In this document: one piece after another, positions 41,031-49,466 of the stretch
Layout of the letters: each line of letters opens with the position of its first letter
Numbering within the stretch: the stretch's first letter is position 1
From: Sphingomonas hengshuiensis
Lineage (GTDB): Bacteria > Pseudomonadota > Alphaproteobacteria > Sphingomonadales > Sphingomonadaceae
Assembly (NCBI RefSeq): GCF_000935025.1
Contig: NZ_CP010836.1
Location: forward strand, 2,976,001-3,040,000
Reading direction: 5' to 3'
Length of the DNA stretch: 64,000 nt
Made by a program: the position numbers and the translations under genes
The notes under the pieces: model-generated
The model's input: the letters and a program-made list of their open reading frames with translations, nothing else
Databases searched by the model: none
Told to the model about the DNA's origin: nothing

Positions 41031-42198
41031 GGCCTATGACGCTGCGGAGACGATCATCTGCGTTTCAGCCAACGGCAAATCGGACTCATCGAGCGAAAAG
41101 GCGGCGCTACGCATGCTGATCGCGACCGCAGACGGCCTGCTCGACTTCCGCCGCGCGGCGCCGACAGGCGAATGGGTACGGCAGGAAAAAATGCTGCTCG
41201 AAGGGCAACATGTGAGCTCCCTGGTCTACGACGACCCAACCGGACTCCTATTTGCTTGCCTGCATTTCGAAGGTGGGCTGCTGGTCAGCGCCGATCGTGG
41301 CGAGACTTGGGAAGCGCGCAACAAGGGCCTGCAATCCGGCCATGCCTATTCGCTGCTCGTCCAGCATGTCGGCGACCAGACAATCCTCAACCTCGGCACC
41401 GAGCCGGTGATGTTCTATCGCAGCTTCGATCTCGGCAAGAGCTGGACGGCCTATCCCAAATGCATCGCCGTGGAGGGTACCGAACATTGGTTCTTCCCTC
41501 GCTCCGCGCCGCACATCAAGCATATCGCCGCGCACCCGGCGCGGCCCGACCGGATCTACATCTGCGTCGAGCAGGGCGATCTGCTGCGCAGCGATGACGG
41601 CGGTGAGAATTGGACCTCCATCTGCTCGATGGAGCGCGAGGACGACAAGTTCCGCCGCGACCAGCACCGTGTCACCTTCTACCGCGACAATCCCGACGAG
41701 ATATTCCTCACCACGGGGATCGGCGTCTATCATTCGACCGATGGGGGCGACAATTGGGAGCGGCTGACCGACACCTCGCACCCATGCGCCTATCCCGACC
41801 CCTTCTTCGTCCATCCCGACAAGGAGGAATTGTTCATGGTCGGCGCGGGCATGAACCCAAATCCCAATTGGGGCGCGGCGGGGACCGCCTATCCCAAGTT
41901 CATGCACAGCCTGGATCACGGCAGGAATTGGGAGCCGGTGATGAACGGCATGCCCGATCCCATCGCCGGCAACCTTGAAGTGGCCGCGATGCACGTCTCC
42001 GCCGAGGGCGGCGTCGAACTCTATACCGGCTCCTCGTGCGGCGAGCTTTTCATGAGCACGGACGGCGCGCAAAGCTGGACGCGGGTGGGGGACAAGCTGC
42101 CGGCAATGTCGAAGGGGCCGCATTTTCGCCACTTCCTGCCGCCGGAGGAACGCATCGCCTATGAGGAGAAGCTCAAGGCGATGAACGCCTTCGCGTGA
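41029..42198 (+). CDS. Cytosolic BNR/sortilin-like beta-propeller protein
   Basis: A 389-residue protein without signal peptide, made of Asp-box repeats: VSADRGETWEA, SFDLGKSWTA, SDDGGENWTS, STDGGDNWER, SLDHGRNWEP and STDGAQSWTR. This is a VPS10/BNR-type propeller of at least six blades. There is no sialidase Arg triad that I can point to. Related intracellular propellers occur in aromatic clusters without known function; a lactonase or isomerase role is possible. It is preceded by a dense operator cluster and followed by an amidohydrolase gene. Confidence 0.72.
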   Translation: MAYDAAETIICVSANGKSDSSSEKAALRMLIATADGLLDFRRAAPTGEWVRQEKMLLEGQHVSSLVYDDPTGLLFACLHFEGGLLVSADRGETWEARNKGLQSGHAYSLLVQHVGDQTILNLGTEPVMFYRSFDLGKSWTAYPKCIAVEGTEHWFFPRSAPHIKHIAAHPARPDRIYICVEQGDLLRSDDGGENWTSICSMEREDDKFRRDQHRVTFYRDNPDEIFLTTGIGVYHSTDGGDNWERLTDTSHPCAYPDPFFVHPDKEELFMVGAGMNPNPNWGAAGTAYPKFMHSLDHGRNWEPVMNGMPDPIAGNLEVAAMHVSAEGGVELYTGSSCGELFMSTDGAQSWTRVGDKLPAMSKGPHFRHFLPPEERIAYEEKLKAMNAFA

Positions 42199-42268
42199 GC
42201 CGGTGGAATGGGGGGGCCGCTTCCGGCCCGAGATTGATTCCCGGGCGGGTTGGGATTTGGGCGTCGTG

Positions 42269-43108
42269 ATGATCGATTCCCACGCGCATCTGATCAGCGA
42301 CGATAACGTCGCCTATCCACGGGTCGGGGCAGACTGCACGGCGAGCTGCATCATGACCGTCGAGCAGTTGCTGTCCGAGATGGACGCAACCGGCGTCGAT
42401 CGAGCGGTGCTTGTGCAGCGCGGCTCGGTCTATGGGTTCGACAGCGCCTACGTCTGTGACAGCGCGGCTCGATATCCGAAGCGGCTGGCCGCGGTCTGCT
42501 CGATCGATGGATCGCGATCGGATGGCGCAGAGATGGTTCGCTATTGGGTGAAGGACCGCGGCGCCGCCGGCATCCGGCTGATGGAGCTCGTCCGAGGCGA
42601 GGACGCGGGCTGGCTCGGCTCGACCGAACCGGGCGGTGCCTGGCGGGAGGCCGCCGAACGCGACGTGCCGGTCTGCGTCCATTTCTTTCCCTGGAATCGG
42701 TTGGAAGGGCTGGCCCGGCTACGGTCGATCCTCGCCGACATCCCGGGCCTGAAGGTGGTGATCGATCATTTCGGCGCAATGCAGAGCGACGCCGGACCGC
42801 CGCATCATGGCGTCGATGCGGCGCTGGAGCGGCTCGCTGACTTCGCGGGCGTCAACGTCAAGTTCACGACGATCCCGCTCGGCAAGCTGGCGGAGGCCGG
42901 CATCGACGCAGGCCCGGTCCTGCGCCGGGTGATGGACCTGTTTGGGGCCGAGCGGATGATGTGGGGATCCGATATCGCCCAGTCCCCGGGCAGCTATGCC
43001 CATATGACCGAGCTGGCCCGCAAGGCGGTGCGCGAACTGGCCAGCGCGGACCAGGAGGCGATTCTGAGCGGCACCGCCCGTCGCATCTACGGCGCCCGCT
43101 GGGCCTGA
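42269..43108 (+). CDS. Amidohydrolase-2 family protein, second copy
   Basis: A 279-residue TIM-barrel enzyme: MIDSHAHLI gives metal residues His5 and His7; VPVCVHFFPWN, KVVIDHFGAM (His) and MMWGSDIAQS (Asp) complete the set. It is only distantly similar to the protein at 40167. I start at ATG 42269 because the metal motif then sits at the N-terminus; GTG 42203 would add 22 residues without family character. Likely lactone hydrolase or decarboxylase in the ring-fission route. Confidence 0.76.
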   Translation: MIDSHAHLISDDNVAYPRVGADCTASCIMTVEQLLSEMDATGVDRAVLVQRGSVYGFDSAYVCDSAARYPKRLAAVCSIDGSRSDGAEMVRYWVKDRGAAGIRLMELVRGEDAGWLGSTEPGGAWREAAERDVPVCVHFFPWNRLEGLARLRSILADIPGLKVVIDHFGAMQSDAGPPHHGVDAALERLADFAGVNVKFTTIPLGKLAEAGIDAGPVLRRVMDLFGAERMMWGSDIAQSPGSYAHMTELARKAVRELASADQEAILSGTARRIYGARWA

Positions 43109-43115
43109 GCCCAGC
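43098..43115 (+). terminator. Stem-loop across the stop codon of the amidohydrolase gene
   Basis: GCTGGGC (43098-43104) pairs perfectly with GCCCAGC (43109-43115), loop CTGA holding most of the stop. A weak T-rich stretch (GGGTTTCTCAGTTT) follows. It lies between convergent genes. Confidence 0.45.
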
Positions 43116-43123
43116 CGGGTTTC

Positions 43124-43780
43124 TCAGTTTCGCCGCGTCTGAAGCTGGTGGTATCTGAAGTGCCTGCGCGCTTCGTCGAGCCGCATTCCGGTCCGGCAGG
43201 CTTCGCGGATCGATTCCTCCGCAGCATGGATTTCCTCGGCGGCGCCGAGCACCGCTTCCTCATGCGCCTGCGGGATCACGATCACTCCGTCCGGATCGCC
43301 GCGCAGGATATCTCCGGGGGCCACTCGCGCGCCGCCGATATTCACCGCGCAGCCAGTCTGCTCGACCTGTACGCGATCCTTGCCCGTGCGCATCCAATGG
43401 CCGACGCTGAACACCGGATAGCCCAGGCTGCGGCACAGATGCACGTCGCGGCTGATCCCATCGATCACGGTCCCCGCCAGGCCGCGGCGATGCGCGATCT
43501 CTGTCAGGATATCGCCCCAGATCGTCGCGTCGGTGCGCCCGCCATTGTCGATCACGACGACATGCCCGGGCGGCACATCATCGATATAGTCGCCCACCGT
43601 CCCCGGCGGCGTCGACGCCGGGCCGCACAGCATCGTAAACGCCCTGCCCGCCATGCGGAAATCGGGGTCGCGCCCGGCGATCGCATAGCATTGGCCGACG
43701 ATGCCCAGCCGGTCGAGCGCGTCGCTCAGCGTGGCGGTGTCCAGCGCGCCCGCGCGCGATACGTTGCGGTCGTCCGTCAT
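43124..43780 (-). CDS. RraA-family aldolase (HMG/CHA aldolase type), copy 1
   Basis: A 218-residue class-II aldolase-like protein of the RraA/LigK fold, which cleaves 4-hydroxy-4-methyl-2-oxoglutarate or 4-carboxy-4-hydroxy-2-oxoadipate to pyruvate plus pyruvate or oxaloacetate. Landmarks are TLSDALDRLGIVG, DIDDVPPGHVVVIDNGGRTDATIWGDILTEIAHRRGLAGTVIDGISRD; the Arg-Asp (SRD) is the substrate/metal pair, and GDPDGVIVIPQ follows. The start ATG 43780 overlaps the stop of copy 2 by one base (TGATG). Acts in the cytosol at the last step of ring fission. Confidence 0.83.
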   Translation of the reverse strand: MTDDRNVSRAGALDTATLSDALDRLGIVGQCYAIAGRDPDFRMAGRAFTMLCGPASTPPGTVGDYIDDVPPGHVVVIDNGGRTDATIWGDILTEIAHRRGLAGTVIDGISRDVHLCRSLGYPVFSVGHWMRTGKDRVQVEQTGCAVNIGGARVAPGDILRGDPDGVIVIPQAHEEAVLGAAEEIHAAEESIREACRTGMRLDEARRHFRYHQLQTRRN

Positions 43781-44448
43781 CAGTCCTCGCGTTTCAGCAT
43801 ATATTCGTAATTGGCGCCCAGCACGGCGCTGGCCAGTTCGTCGGACTCGAGCCTGCGGACCATCTCCGCTTCGCGCCGGGCGATCTCCTCGGCCGCTGCC
43901 AGCACGCGTTCGATATCGGCGGGTGCCACGAACACCGCCGCGCTCGAATCGCAGACCACATAAAAGCCCGGATGCACCGTGAAGGCGCCGACACCGATCG
44001 GCACGTCGGTGGCATCTTCGTACACGCGGGCACGGGCGGTTCGCGCCGTGTAGCCGCGCGAGAAGACCGGGAAGTTGATCTCGCAGGCCTCGTCGATGTC
44101 GCGCACCGGGCCTTCGGCGATGACCCCGGCGACGCCCTTCTGCTTGGCCCCGCGCGAGAGGATCCCACCCCAGCAACCGGCATCGATCCCGGTCGATTGC
44201 TCGACGACGATCACCTCGCCCGGCGCGCAGGCATCGATCGCCGCAGCGCCGAGATGAACCGGCGGGCGGCCTGCCGGCGGGCTTCCCGCCTTCAGTTTGA
44301 CGGTATGCACCCGCCCGGCGATGCGCCGCCCCGGCATTGCCGAGCGTAGGCCGGTGACGCAGCCCGGCAGCCCGAGCTTGTCGAGCGCATCCGAGACTGC
44401 GCAGGCATCGAGACGTTCGAGCCGGGCGACGAAGGGATCGCTGCTCAT
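43780..44448 (-). CDS. RraA-family aldolase, copy 2
   Basis: A 222-residue RraA-fold protein: AVSDALDKLGLPG, APGEVIVVEQSTGIDAGCWGGILSRGAKQKGVAGVIAEGPVRDIDEA with the Arg-Asp pair, then NFPVFSRG. It is clearly diverged from copy 1 (the region after RD and the C-terminus differ), so the two may take different substrates or form a mixed oligomer; RraA proteins are usually trimers or hexamers. Start and stop overlap both neighbours (ATGA with the LigY-like gene, TGATG with copy 1). Confidence 0.82.
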   Translation of the reverse strand: MSSDPFVARLERLDACAVSDALDKLGLPGCVTGLRSAMPGRRIAGRVHTVKLKAGSPPAGRPPVHLGAAAIDACAPGEVIVVEQSTGIDAGCWGGILSRGAKQKGVAGVIAEGPVRDIDEACEINFPVFSRGYTARTARARVYEDATDVPIGVGAFTVHPGFYVVCDSSAAVFVAPADIERVLAAAEEIARREAEMVRRLESDELASAVLGANYEYMLKRED

Positions 44449-45464
44449 AGCGGCCCCTGCCCCGGCAGCGTGCCGAGATTGAACACCTTCCTGGCATTGC
44501 CTTCGAAGATCGCGGTCTTGTCGGCATCGCTCAGCCAGTCAAAGCCCTGGATGAAGGGCGCGATGTGATCGAAGGTATGGCCGGTATCCGGATTCATCGC
44601 CGAGCCGACGCCCGGACATTCGGCGCCGAACAGGCAGCGATCGGCGCCGACGGTCTTGATCAGCAGCCGCAGCGCTTCCTCCGAATAAAGCACGGTGTCG
44701 AAATAGAGATTGCGCATCGAATCGAGGAACTCGAATCCCCGCCGAGCCGCCGACGAGCGGAACCGGCCGATATGATAGGGGATCGCACCGCCGCCATGAC
44801 TGACCACGATCTTGAGGCTGGGAAAATGCTTGAACACGTCCGATTCCAGCAAGCCGTAGACTGCGATCGTCTCTTCAAGCAGGAAATTGAGGGTGTAAGG
44901 CGCGCGCCGCGAACGCGACCCCGCCGAATGGATGTGCGCCGGCACGTCCAGTTCGCACAGTTTCTCGTATAGCGGATACCAATAACGATCGCCCATCGGC
45001 GGCGGCTCGGTCCCCGAATTCTCATAGGGATCGGGATTGAGCAGGCAGCCCTTGAAACCCATGCGCACGCAACGCTCCAGCTCAGGCAGCACGTCGGCGA
45101 TCGGATCGCCCGCGACCTGCGGCAGGCCCGCGATCGGCGCAAAGCGGTCCGGCAATAGCTGGGCTTGCCGCGCGATGATGTTGTTGGTCTCTTCGGTGAA
45201 CCAATGAACCAGATTGCCCGGCTTTTCCGAGTGCATCATCTGGAACGGCCGGGGGCTGAGCAGCTGGTACTTGGTCCCGACCCGGTCGAGCATATCGAGA
45301 TGGCCGCACGGCGCCATCTCCTTCTTGTTGGTATAGGCTAGGATTTCGGCGTCGCTAAGCTCGGGGAAACGGCGTCCGTGCTCGCCCCGATGCGAGAGCA
45401 ACAGCGACTTGTAGACCCACAATTCCGCCGGCGCGCTCACATGTCCGTGACAATCTATAATCAT
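44445..45464 (-). CDS. ligY: Amidohydrolase-superfamily hydrolase, LigY/LigJ-like
   Basis: A 339-residue TIM-barrel metal hydrolase. IIDCHGHVSAP supplies the first two His; VVSHGGGAIPYHIGRF and RCLFGAECPG complete the site. LISPRPFQMM-like text (LLSPRPFQMMHSEKPG), FKGCLLNPDPYENSG and DRYWYPLYEKLCELDVPAHIH resemble LigY, the C-C hydrolase acting after LigZ in biphenyl-acid breakdown, and more loosely the oxalomesaconate hydratase LigJ. It leads a three-gene minus-strand operon with two aldolases. GGAGAGG lies nine bases before the ATG. Confidence 0.75.
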   Translation of the reverse strand: MIIDCHGHVSAPAELWVYKSLLLSHRGEHGRRFPELSDAEILAYTNKKEMAPCGHLDMLDRVGTKYQLLSPRPFQMMHSEKPGNLVHWFTEETNNIIARQAQLLPDRFAPIAGLPQVAGDPIADVLPELERCVRMGFKGCLLNPDPYENSGTEPPPMGDRYWYPLYEKLCELDVPAHIHSAGSRSRRAPYTLNFLLEETIAVYGLLESDVFKHFPSLKIVVSHGGGAIPYHIGRFRSSAARRGFEFLDSMRNLYFDTVLYSEEALRLLIKTVGADRCLFGAECPGVGSAMNPDTGHTFDHIAPFIQGFDWLSDADKTAIFEGNARKVFNLGTLPGQGPL

Positions 45465-45505
45465 GCTCGTCGACCTCTCCTCGCAGGCTGGCTGCCACGA
45501 TCGTA

Positions 45506-45519
45506 ATACAATTTTGTAT
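45506..45519. promoter_or_regulatory. Motif-A operator candidate upstream of the LigY-like operon
   Basis: ATACAA (45506-45511) and TTGTAT (45514-45519) form perfect 6-bp arms around TT. The arms are in everted order relative to the other sites, so it might be read as two outward half-sites. It is 41 bases before the LigY-like start. Confidence 0.5.
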
Positions 45520-45616
45520 AATCATCCACCGTTGCGGGTCAAGCCGAGCATCGCCAGGCACCGTAGCTTCGCCGTTCCTCGGCCAGTTGCCGAAAGTTTT
45601 GAAGATTTTGTGGCTA

Positions 45617-45622
45617 TATAAT
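45617..45622 (+). promoter_or_regulatory. Possible -10 box of the GntR gene
   Basis: TATAAT followed by CGCGG lies 86 bases before the GntR start; the string TATANAATCGCG recurs at 18433 and, partly, at 20211. No well-spaced -35 is visible. Confidence 0.3.
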
Positions 45623-45707
45623 CGCGGCGGCATAAGTTAGCGACGCGAAGCCGCAGCGTGCGTCGGTCGTGGCGCGCGGCAACCGAATGGGGACCAAGGG
45701 TAGAATA

Positions 45708-46373
45708 ATGTTAGAGACTGCCAAGAACGGCATTGGTGTGCCGGCCAAGATCGCAAACGAGTTGCGATCACTGGTGGCGCGCGGCACGCTTGCTCCCGGA
45801 ATGCGCCTCGGCCAGAAGGAGTTGGCAGAACAATTCAGTGCCAGCCGGGTCCCGGTGCGCGAGGCATTGAAGCTACTCTGCTCCGAAGGGATCATCGAAC
45901 ATGATCCAAACCGTGGCTTTTTCGTAACGCGGCTGTCCGGAGACGAGGCCGAGCAATTGTTCACCCTTCGCCATCTGGTCGAGGATGAACTGCTGCGCAC
46001 GGTGGAATGGCCGAATGAAGAGCAGTTGGAAGAGCTCGCCCGCCGGGCGCAGGAGCTGGAGGATTTGCTCAACCGCGGCGACCGATCGAGCTGGTGGGAC
46101 CGGCACGGCGAATTCCACAAGATGATCTTCGACCTTTCGCCCAAGAAGACGATCGTGCGCGAAGCGATGCGACTATGGGCGCTGACCGACCGCTATCGCG
46201 CACTGCTGCCGCTCCCGCGCGGCGACAGCCAGGAGCGCAAGGTCCTGAGCAAGCATGAGTTCCTGACGGTCCTGCGCGAACAGGATACCGAGAAGCTGCT
46301 CGCCGTCCGCCGGCTTCGCCGCGAGGCATTCGAGCGGCTGCTGTTGGAAACGCTCGAGGCCCGCGGGCTCTAG
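45708..46373 (+). CDS. GntR-family regulator with FCD domain, copy 1
   Basis: A 221-residue transcription regulator. The winged helix is seen in LRSLVARGTLAPGMRLGQKELAEQFSASRVPVREALKLLCSEGIIEH and the wing NRGFFV; the all-helical FCD effector domain follows, with the metal-site text DRHGEFHKMIFDLS intact. Start ATG 45708 is favoured by AAGGG seven bases upstream; ATG 45687 and GTG 45669 are alternatives. It is the best candidate reader of motif A, since it sits in the centre of the sites. The stop overlaps the convergent GMC gene by four bases. Confidence 0.88.
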   Translation: MLETAKNGIGVPAKIANELRSLVARGTLAPGMRLGQKELAEQFSASRVPVREALKLLCSEGIIEHDPNRGFFVTRLSGDEAEQLFTLRHLVEDELLRTVEWPNEEQLEELARRAQELEDLLNRGDRSSWWDRHGEFHKMIFDLSPKKTIVREAMRLWALTDRYRALLPLPRGDSQERKVLSKHEFLTVLREQDTEKLLAVRRLRREAFERLLLETLEARGL

Positions 46374-47965
46374 CTCGGCGGCGTCCGGCCGAGGATGAGG
46401 TCGGACGCCTTTTCCGCAATCATCATCACCGGCGCGTTGGTGTTGCCCCCCACGACACGGGGCATCACCGATGCGTCCACCACGCGCAGCGCCTCGAGTC
46501 CGTAAACGCGCAGGTCCGGATCGACGACGGCGCCGATCGCGCAGGTGCTGGAGGCGTGGTGCGCCAGGATGCTGGTGCTGCGGATATAGGCGTCGATTTC
46601 GGCCTCGTCCTCCACGCCGCCGGGCATCAGTTCCTTGCCGACCAGACTGCCGAGCGGCTCGGTGCGGAAGAAGGCGCGCATCTGGCAGATCGCGGCGCGC
46701 ATCGTCGCCAGGTCGCGCGGGTCGTCATACATGCCGATGCGGATCTCGGGCGGCGCCGCCGGATCAGCCGATCGCAGGCGCACCGAACCGCGGCTGCGCG
46801 GGCGAAGCAGGACGCAGAACGCCGTCATCGCATGGCCGGCGCCCTTGCGAATGCCGGGAAACCAGACCCGCGCATCCAGCCGGGTCGGATAGAGGTTCGC
46901 CTTGATATCCGGGCGGGCCAGTTTCGCTTCGGTACGCATGAAGCCAAATGCAGTGACGGGCAGTTGCGTCGCGCGTGCCGCCATTCCCAGCATGTAGCGC
47001 GTCACGTTCCCGGCGAGCCGGTCGAAGCGCAGATTGGCTTCGAAGCCGATCGGCCGGACCAGTTCGTAGCCGACGCCCGTCAGCGGATGCTCTTGCAGAT
47101 TACGGCCGACCGGCAGATCGGCAACGACGTCCAGTCCCAGCCCGGCCAGCGCTTCGGCAGGGCCAACCCCGCTGAGCATCAGCAGCTTGGGGGAGTTGTA
47201 CGCGCCCGCCGACAGGATCACTTCGCGCTCCGCCCGGATGATCCGGCTTCGCCCGCGCTTGACGATCTCGACGCCCACCGCGCGCCGGCCCTCCAGAACG
47301 ATGCGCGTCACGGTCGCATTGGTGCGCACCTGCAGGTTGGGGCGGTTGGTGGCGGGGCGAAGATATTGCGTTGCGGCACTGGCGCGCCTGCCGTTGGCCA
47401 CCGTCACCTCGGGCGGCGAGAACCCCTCGCCCGCATGCACGCCATGCTGATCGTTGCTGACGACATGGCCCAAGTTGCGCGCGGTCTCCATCGTCGCGTC
47501 GAACAGGGGTCCGGCGGCGTCGACCGGGGTGACGGTCAGCGGCCCATCGCCGCCGTGCCATTCGCTCGCGCCGCGCCAATTCCCCTCGGACCGCCGGAAA
47601 TAGGGAAGCACATCGCTCCAGCCCCAGCCGGTTGCGCCCAGCGATTCCCATTCGTCATAGTCGAGCGGGTGACCGCGCGAATAGACCATGCCGTTGATCG
47701 ACGACGTACCGCCCAGGCATTTGCCGCGGGGGAGCCACAGCTTGCGACCGCCCAGCTCATGCTCGGGCTCGCTCCAGTAATTCCACGACAGCCGCTCGAC
47801 ATACTGGAGCTTCATGAAGGCGAACGGCATTCGCAGGAACGGGTGGCGATCCTGACCTCCTGCTTCGATCAGCAGCACCGAATTTGCAGGGTCCTCGGAC
47901 AGCCGATTGGCTAGCACGCAGCCGGCCGACCCTGCGCCGACGATGATGAAATCCGCCCTGTCCAC
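46370..47965 (-). CDS. GMC-family FAD oxidoreductase (alcohol/choline dehydrogenase type)
   Basis: A 531-residue glucose-methanol-choline oxidoreductase that oxidises alcohols. The FAD motif DFIIVGAGSAGCVLANRLSE opens the protein, followed by the GMC signature PRGKCLGGTSSINGMVYSRG, the second signature GAYNSPKLLMLSGVGPAE, and the catalytic C-terminal HHASSTC (His) with the GGNTNAPVMMIAEKASDLI ending. It diverges from an aldehyde dehydrogenase gene over a tandem motif-A site, so a two-step oxidation of a side-chain alcohol to a carboxylate is plausible. Cytosolic, no signal peptide. Confidence 0.88.
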   Translation of the reverse strand: MDRADFIIVGAGSAGCVLANRLSEDPANSVLLIEAGGQDRHPFLRMPFAFMKLQYVERLSWNYWSEPEHELGGRKLWLPRGKCLGGTSSINGMVYSRGHPLDYDEWESLGATGWGWSDVLPYFRRSEGNWRGASEWHGGDGPLTVTPVDAAGPLFDATMETARNLGHVVSNDQHGVHAGEGFSPPEVTVANGRRASAATQYLRPATNRPNLQVRTNATVTRIVLEGRRAVGVEIVKRGRSRIIRAEREVILSAGAYNSPKLLMLSGVGPAEALAGLGLDVVADLPVGRNLQEHPLTGVGYELVRPIGFEANLRFDRLAGNVTRYMLGMAARATQLPVTAFGFMRTEAKLARPDIKANLYPTRLDARVWFPGIRKGAGHAMTAFCVLLRPRSRGSVRLRSADPAAPPEIRIGMYDDPRDLATMRAAICQMRAFFRTEPLGSLVGKELMPGGVEDEAEIDAYIRSTSILAHHASSTCAIGAVVDPDLRVYGLEALRVVDASVMPRVVGGNTNAPVMMIAEKASDLILGRTPPS

Positions 47966-47989
47966 GCGTTCCTGCGCCTCACTGCCGCG

Positions 47990-48015
47990 ATTGTATTACA
48001 TCATTGTATTACAAT
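47990..48015. promoter_or_regulatory. Tandem motif-A operator
   Basis: ATTGTATTACA occurs twice, at 47990-48000 and 48003-48013, as direct repeats 13 bases apart. The second copy extends to ATTGTA-T-TACAAT, a perfect 6-bp dyad (48003-48015). It lies between the divergent GMC and aldehyde dehydrogenase genes. Confidence 0.65.
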
Positions 48016-48050
48016 CTTGGCTCATGCAAGCTTGGCGCGAGGAGAGCGCA

Positions 48051-49466
48051 GTGAACGCGGATCGATTCCATATCGCCGGCCGATGGGTCGAACCCCTCGG
48101 CACGGAGCGCATCGCGGTGTACAACCCCGCCGACCTCACGGTCCTCGGCCATGCCGTGATGGCCAATGAAGCCGACGCGGATCGCGCAGTGGCGGCTGCC
48201 CGCACCGCCTTCGCAAAGTGGCAAGGCAGCAGCCGGGAGGAAAGGATCGCGCTGATCCGCCGCATGCGCGCCGCCTTCGAGCAACTCGCACCCGAGTTGG
48301 AGCGCCATCTGGTGCGCGAGATCGGCATCACGACGATGGTCGCGCAGGGCCAGACACGCATGACACTGTCGCATTTCGACGGGATGCTCGAGGTGCTGCC
48401 CGGATATGCCTTCAGCCAGGCGATCGGCGACGGCGTCGAGCTTGTCCGCGAGCCGATCGGAGTCGTGGCCGCGATCACAAGCTGGAACGCGCCGGTCAGC
48501 CAGATGCTGTGCAAGGCCGTGCCCGCAATCGCCGCGGGCTGCGCCGTGGTCATCAAGCCCAGCGAACAGGCGCCCTTGTGCGCGATGCTGCTCGCCGAGG
48601 CGATGGCGCGCGCCGACATTCCCCCCGGGTTGCTGAATATCCTCAACGGGCGCGGGCATGATTGCGGGCGGCGGCTGGCCGAGCATCCCGATGTCGATAT
48701 GGTTTCCTTCACCGGATCGGTCGCCGGCGGCGGCGCGATGGCCGCGGCTGCGGCGCCGACGATCAAGCGCGTCCATCAGGAACTTGGCGGCAAATCGCCC
48801 AACATCCTGCTGCCCGACGCCGATTTCGCCGAGGCCGTGCCCAAGGGCGTGCTGATCTGCATGATGGCCGCGGGCCAGGCCTGTGCCGCGCCGACGCGAA
48901 TGATCGTGCCCGAAGATCGCTTCGAGCACGTCGCCGCGCTCGCGGTCGCGGCGGCGCAGAAGCTCGCGGTCGGCCCGCCCGACCAGCCCGGCATCGCCTT
49001 CGGCCCTCTCGCCAACGAAGCGCAATTCCGCCGCGTCAATGCGATCCTCGAAAAGGCGATAGCCGACGGACAGCCATTGCTCGCCGGCGGCCCGGGACGG
49101 CCCAGCCATCTCGCGACGGGCTATTACATCGCACCGACCATCTTCGGCCCGGTCTCGCCCGACGCCGGCATCGCGCGCGACGAGATTTTCGGCCCCGTGC
49201 TGTGCATCCTTACCTATCGCGACATGGACGAGGCGATCCGCATCGCCAACGCGACCGAATACGGCCTGTCCGCCTATATCGAATCCGCCGATCCGGCGGC
49301 GGCGCGGCGCATCGCCGGGGCGCTGCGGGCGGGATATGTCAACATCAACTATCCGCCGTGGAGCGCCGCCGCGCCCTTTGGCGGGTTCAAACGCTCGGGC
49401 AATGGCAAGCAGTACGGAGTCTGGGGATTCGAGGAATTCCTCGAGACCAAGGCGATCGTCGGATGA
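48051..49466 (+). CDS. NAD(P)-dependent aldehyde dehydrogenase
   Basis: A 471-residue ALDH oxidising an aldehyde to a carboxylate in the cytosol. Motifs: ITSWNAPVSQMLCKAVPAIAAGCAVVIKPSEQAP (cofactor site), FTGSVAGGG, HQELGGKSPN (general-base Glu), AAGQACAAPTR (nucleophile Cys) and EIFGPVLCILTY. Start GTG 48051 has GGAG six bases ahead. The stop overlaps the start of the next MFS gene (ATGA). With the divergent GMC oxidase it can form an alcohol-to-acid pair. Confidence 0.9.
   Translation: MNADRFHIAGRWVEPLGTERIAVYNPADLTVLGHAVMANEADADRAVAAARTAFAKWQGSSREERIALIRRMRAAFEQLAPELERHLVREIGITTMVAQGQTRMTLSHFDGMLEVLPGYAFSQAIGDGVELVREPIGVVAAITSWNAPVSQMLCKAVPAIAAGCAVVIKPSEQAPLCAMLLAEAMARADIPPGLLNILNGRGHDCGRRLAEHPDVDMVSFTGSVAGGGAMAAAAAPTIKRVHQELGGKSPNILLPDADFAEAVPKGVLICMMAAGQACAAPTRMIVPEDRFEHVAALAVAAAQKLAVGPPDQPGIAFGPLANEAQFRRVNAILEKAIADGQPLLAGGPGRPSHLATGYYIAPTIFGPVSPDAGIARDEIFGPVLCILTYRDMDEAIRIANATEYGLSAYIESADPAAARRIAGALRAGYVNINYPPWSAAAPFGGFKRSGNGKQYGVWGFEEFLETKAIVG

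Noticed and set aside
45669..45707. Earlier starts for GntR copy 1 (GTG 45669, ATG 45687)
   Set aside because: ATG 45708 has the only good ribosome site, and the upstream residues are basic and not family-like; not fully excluded.
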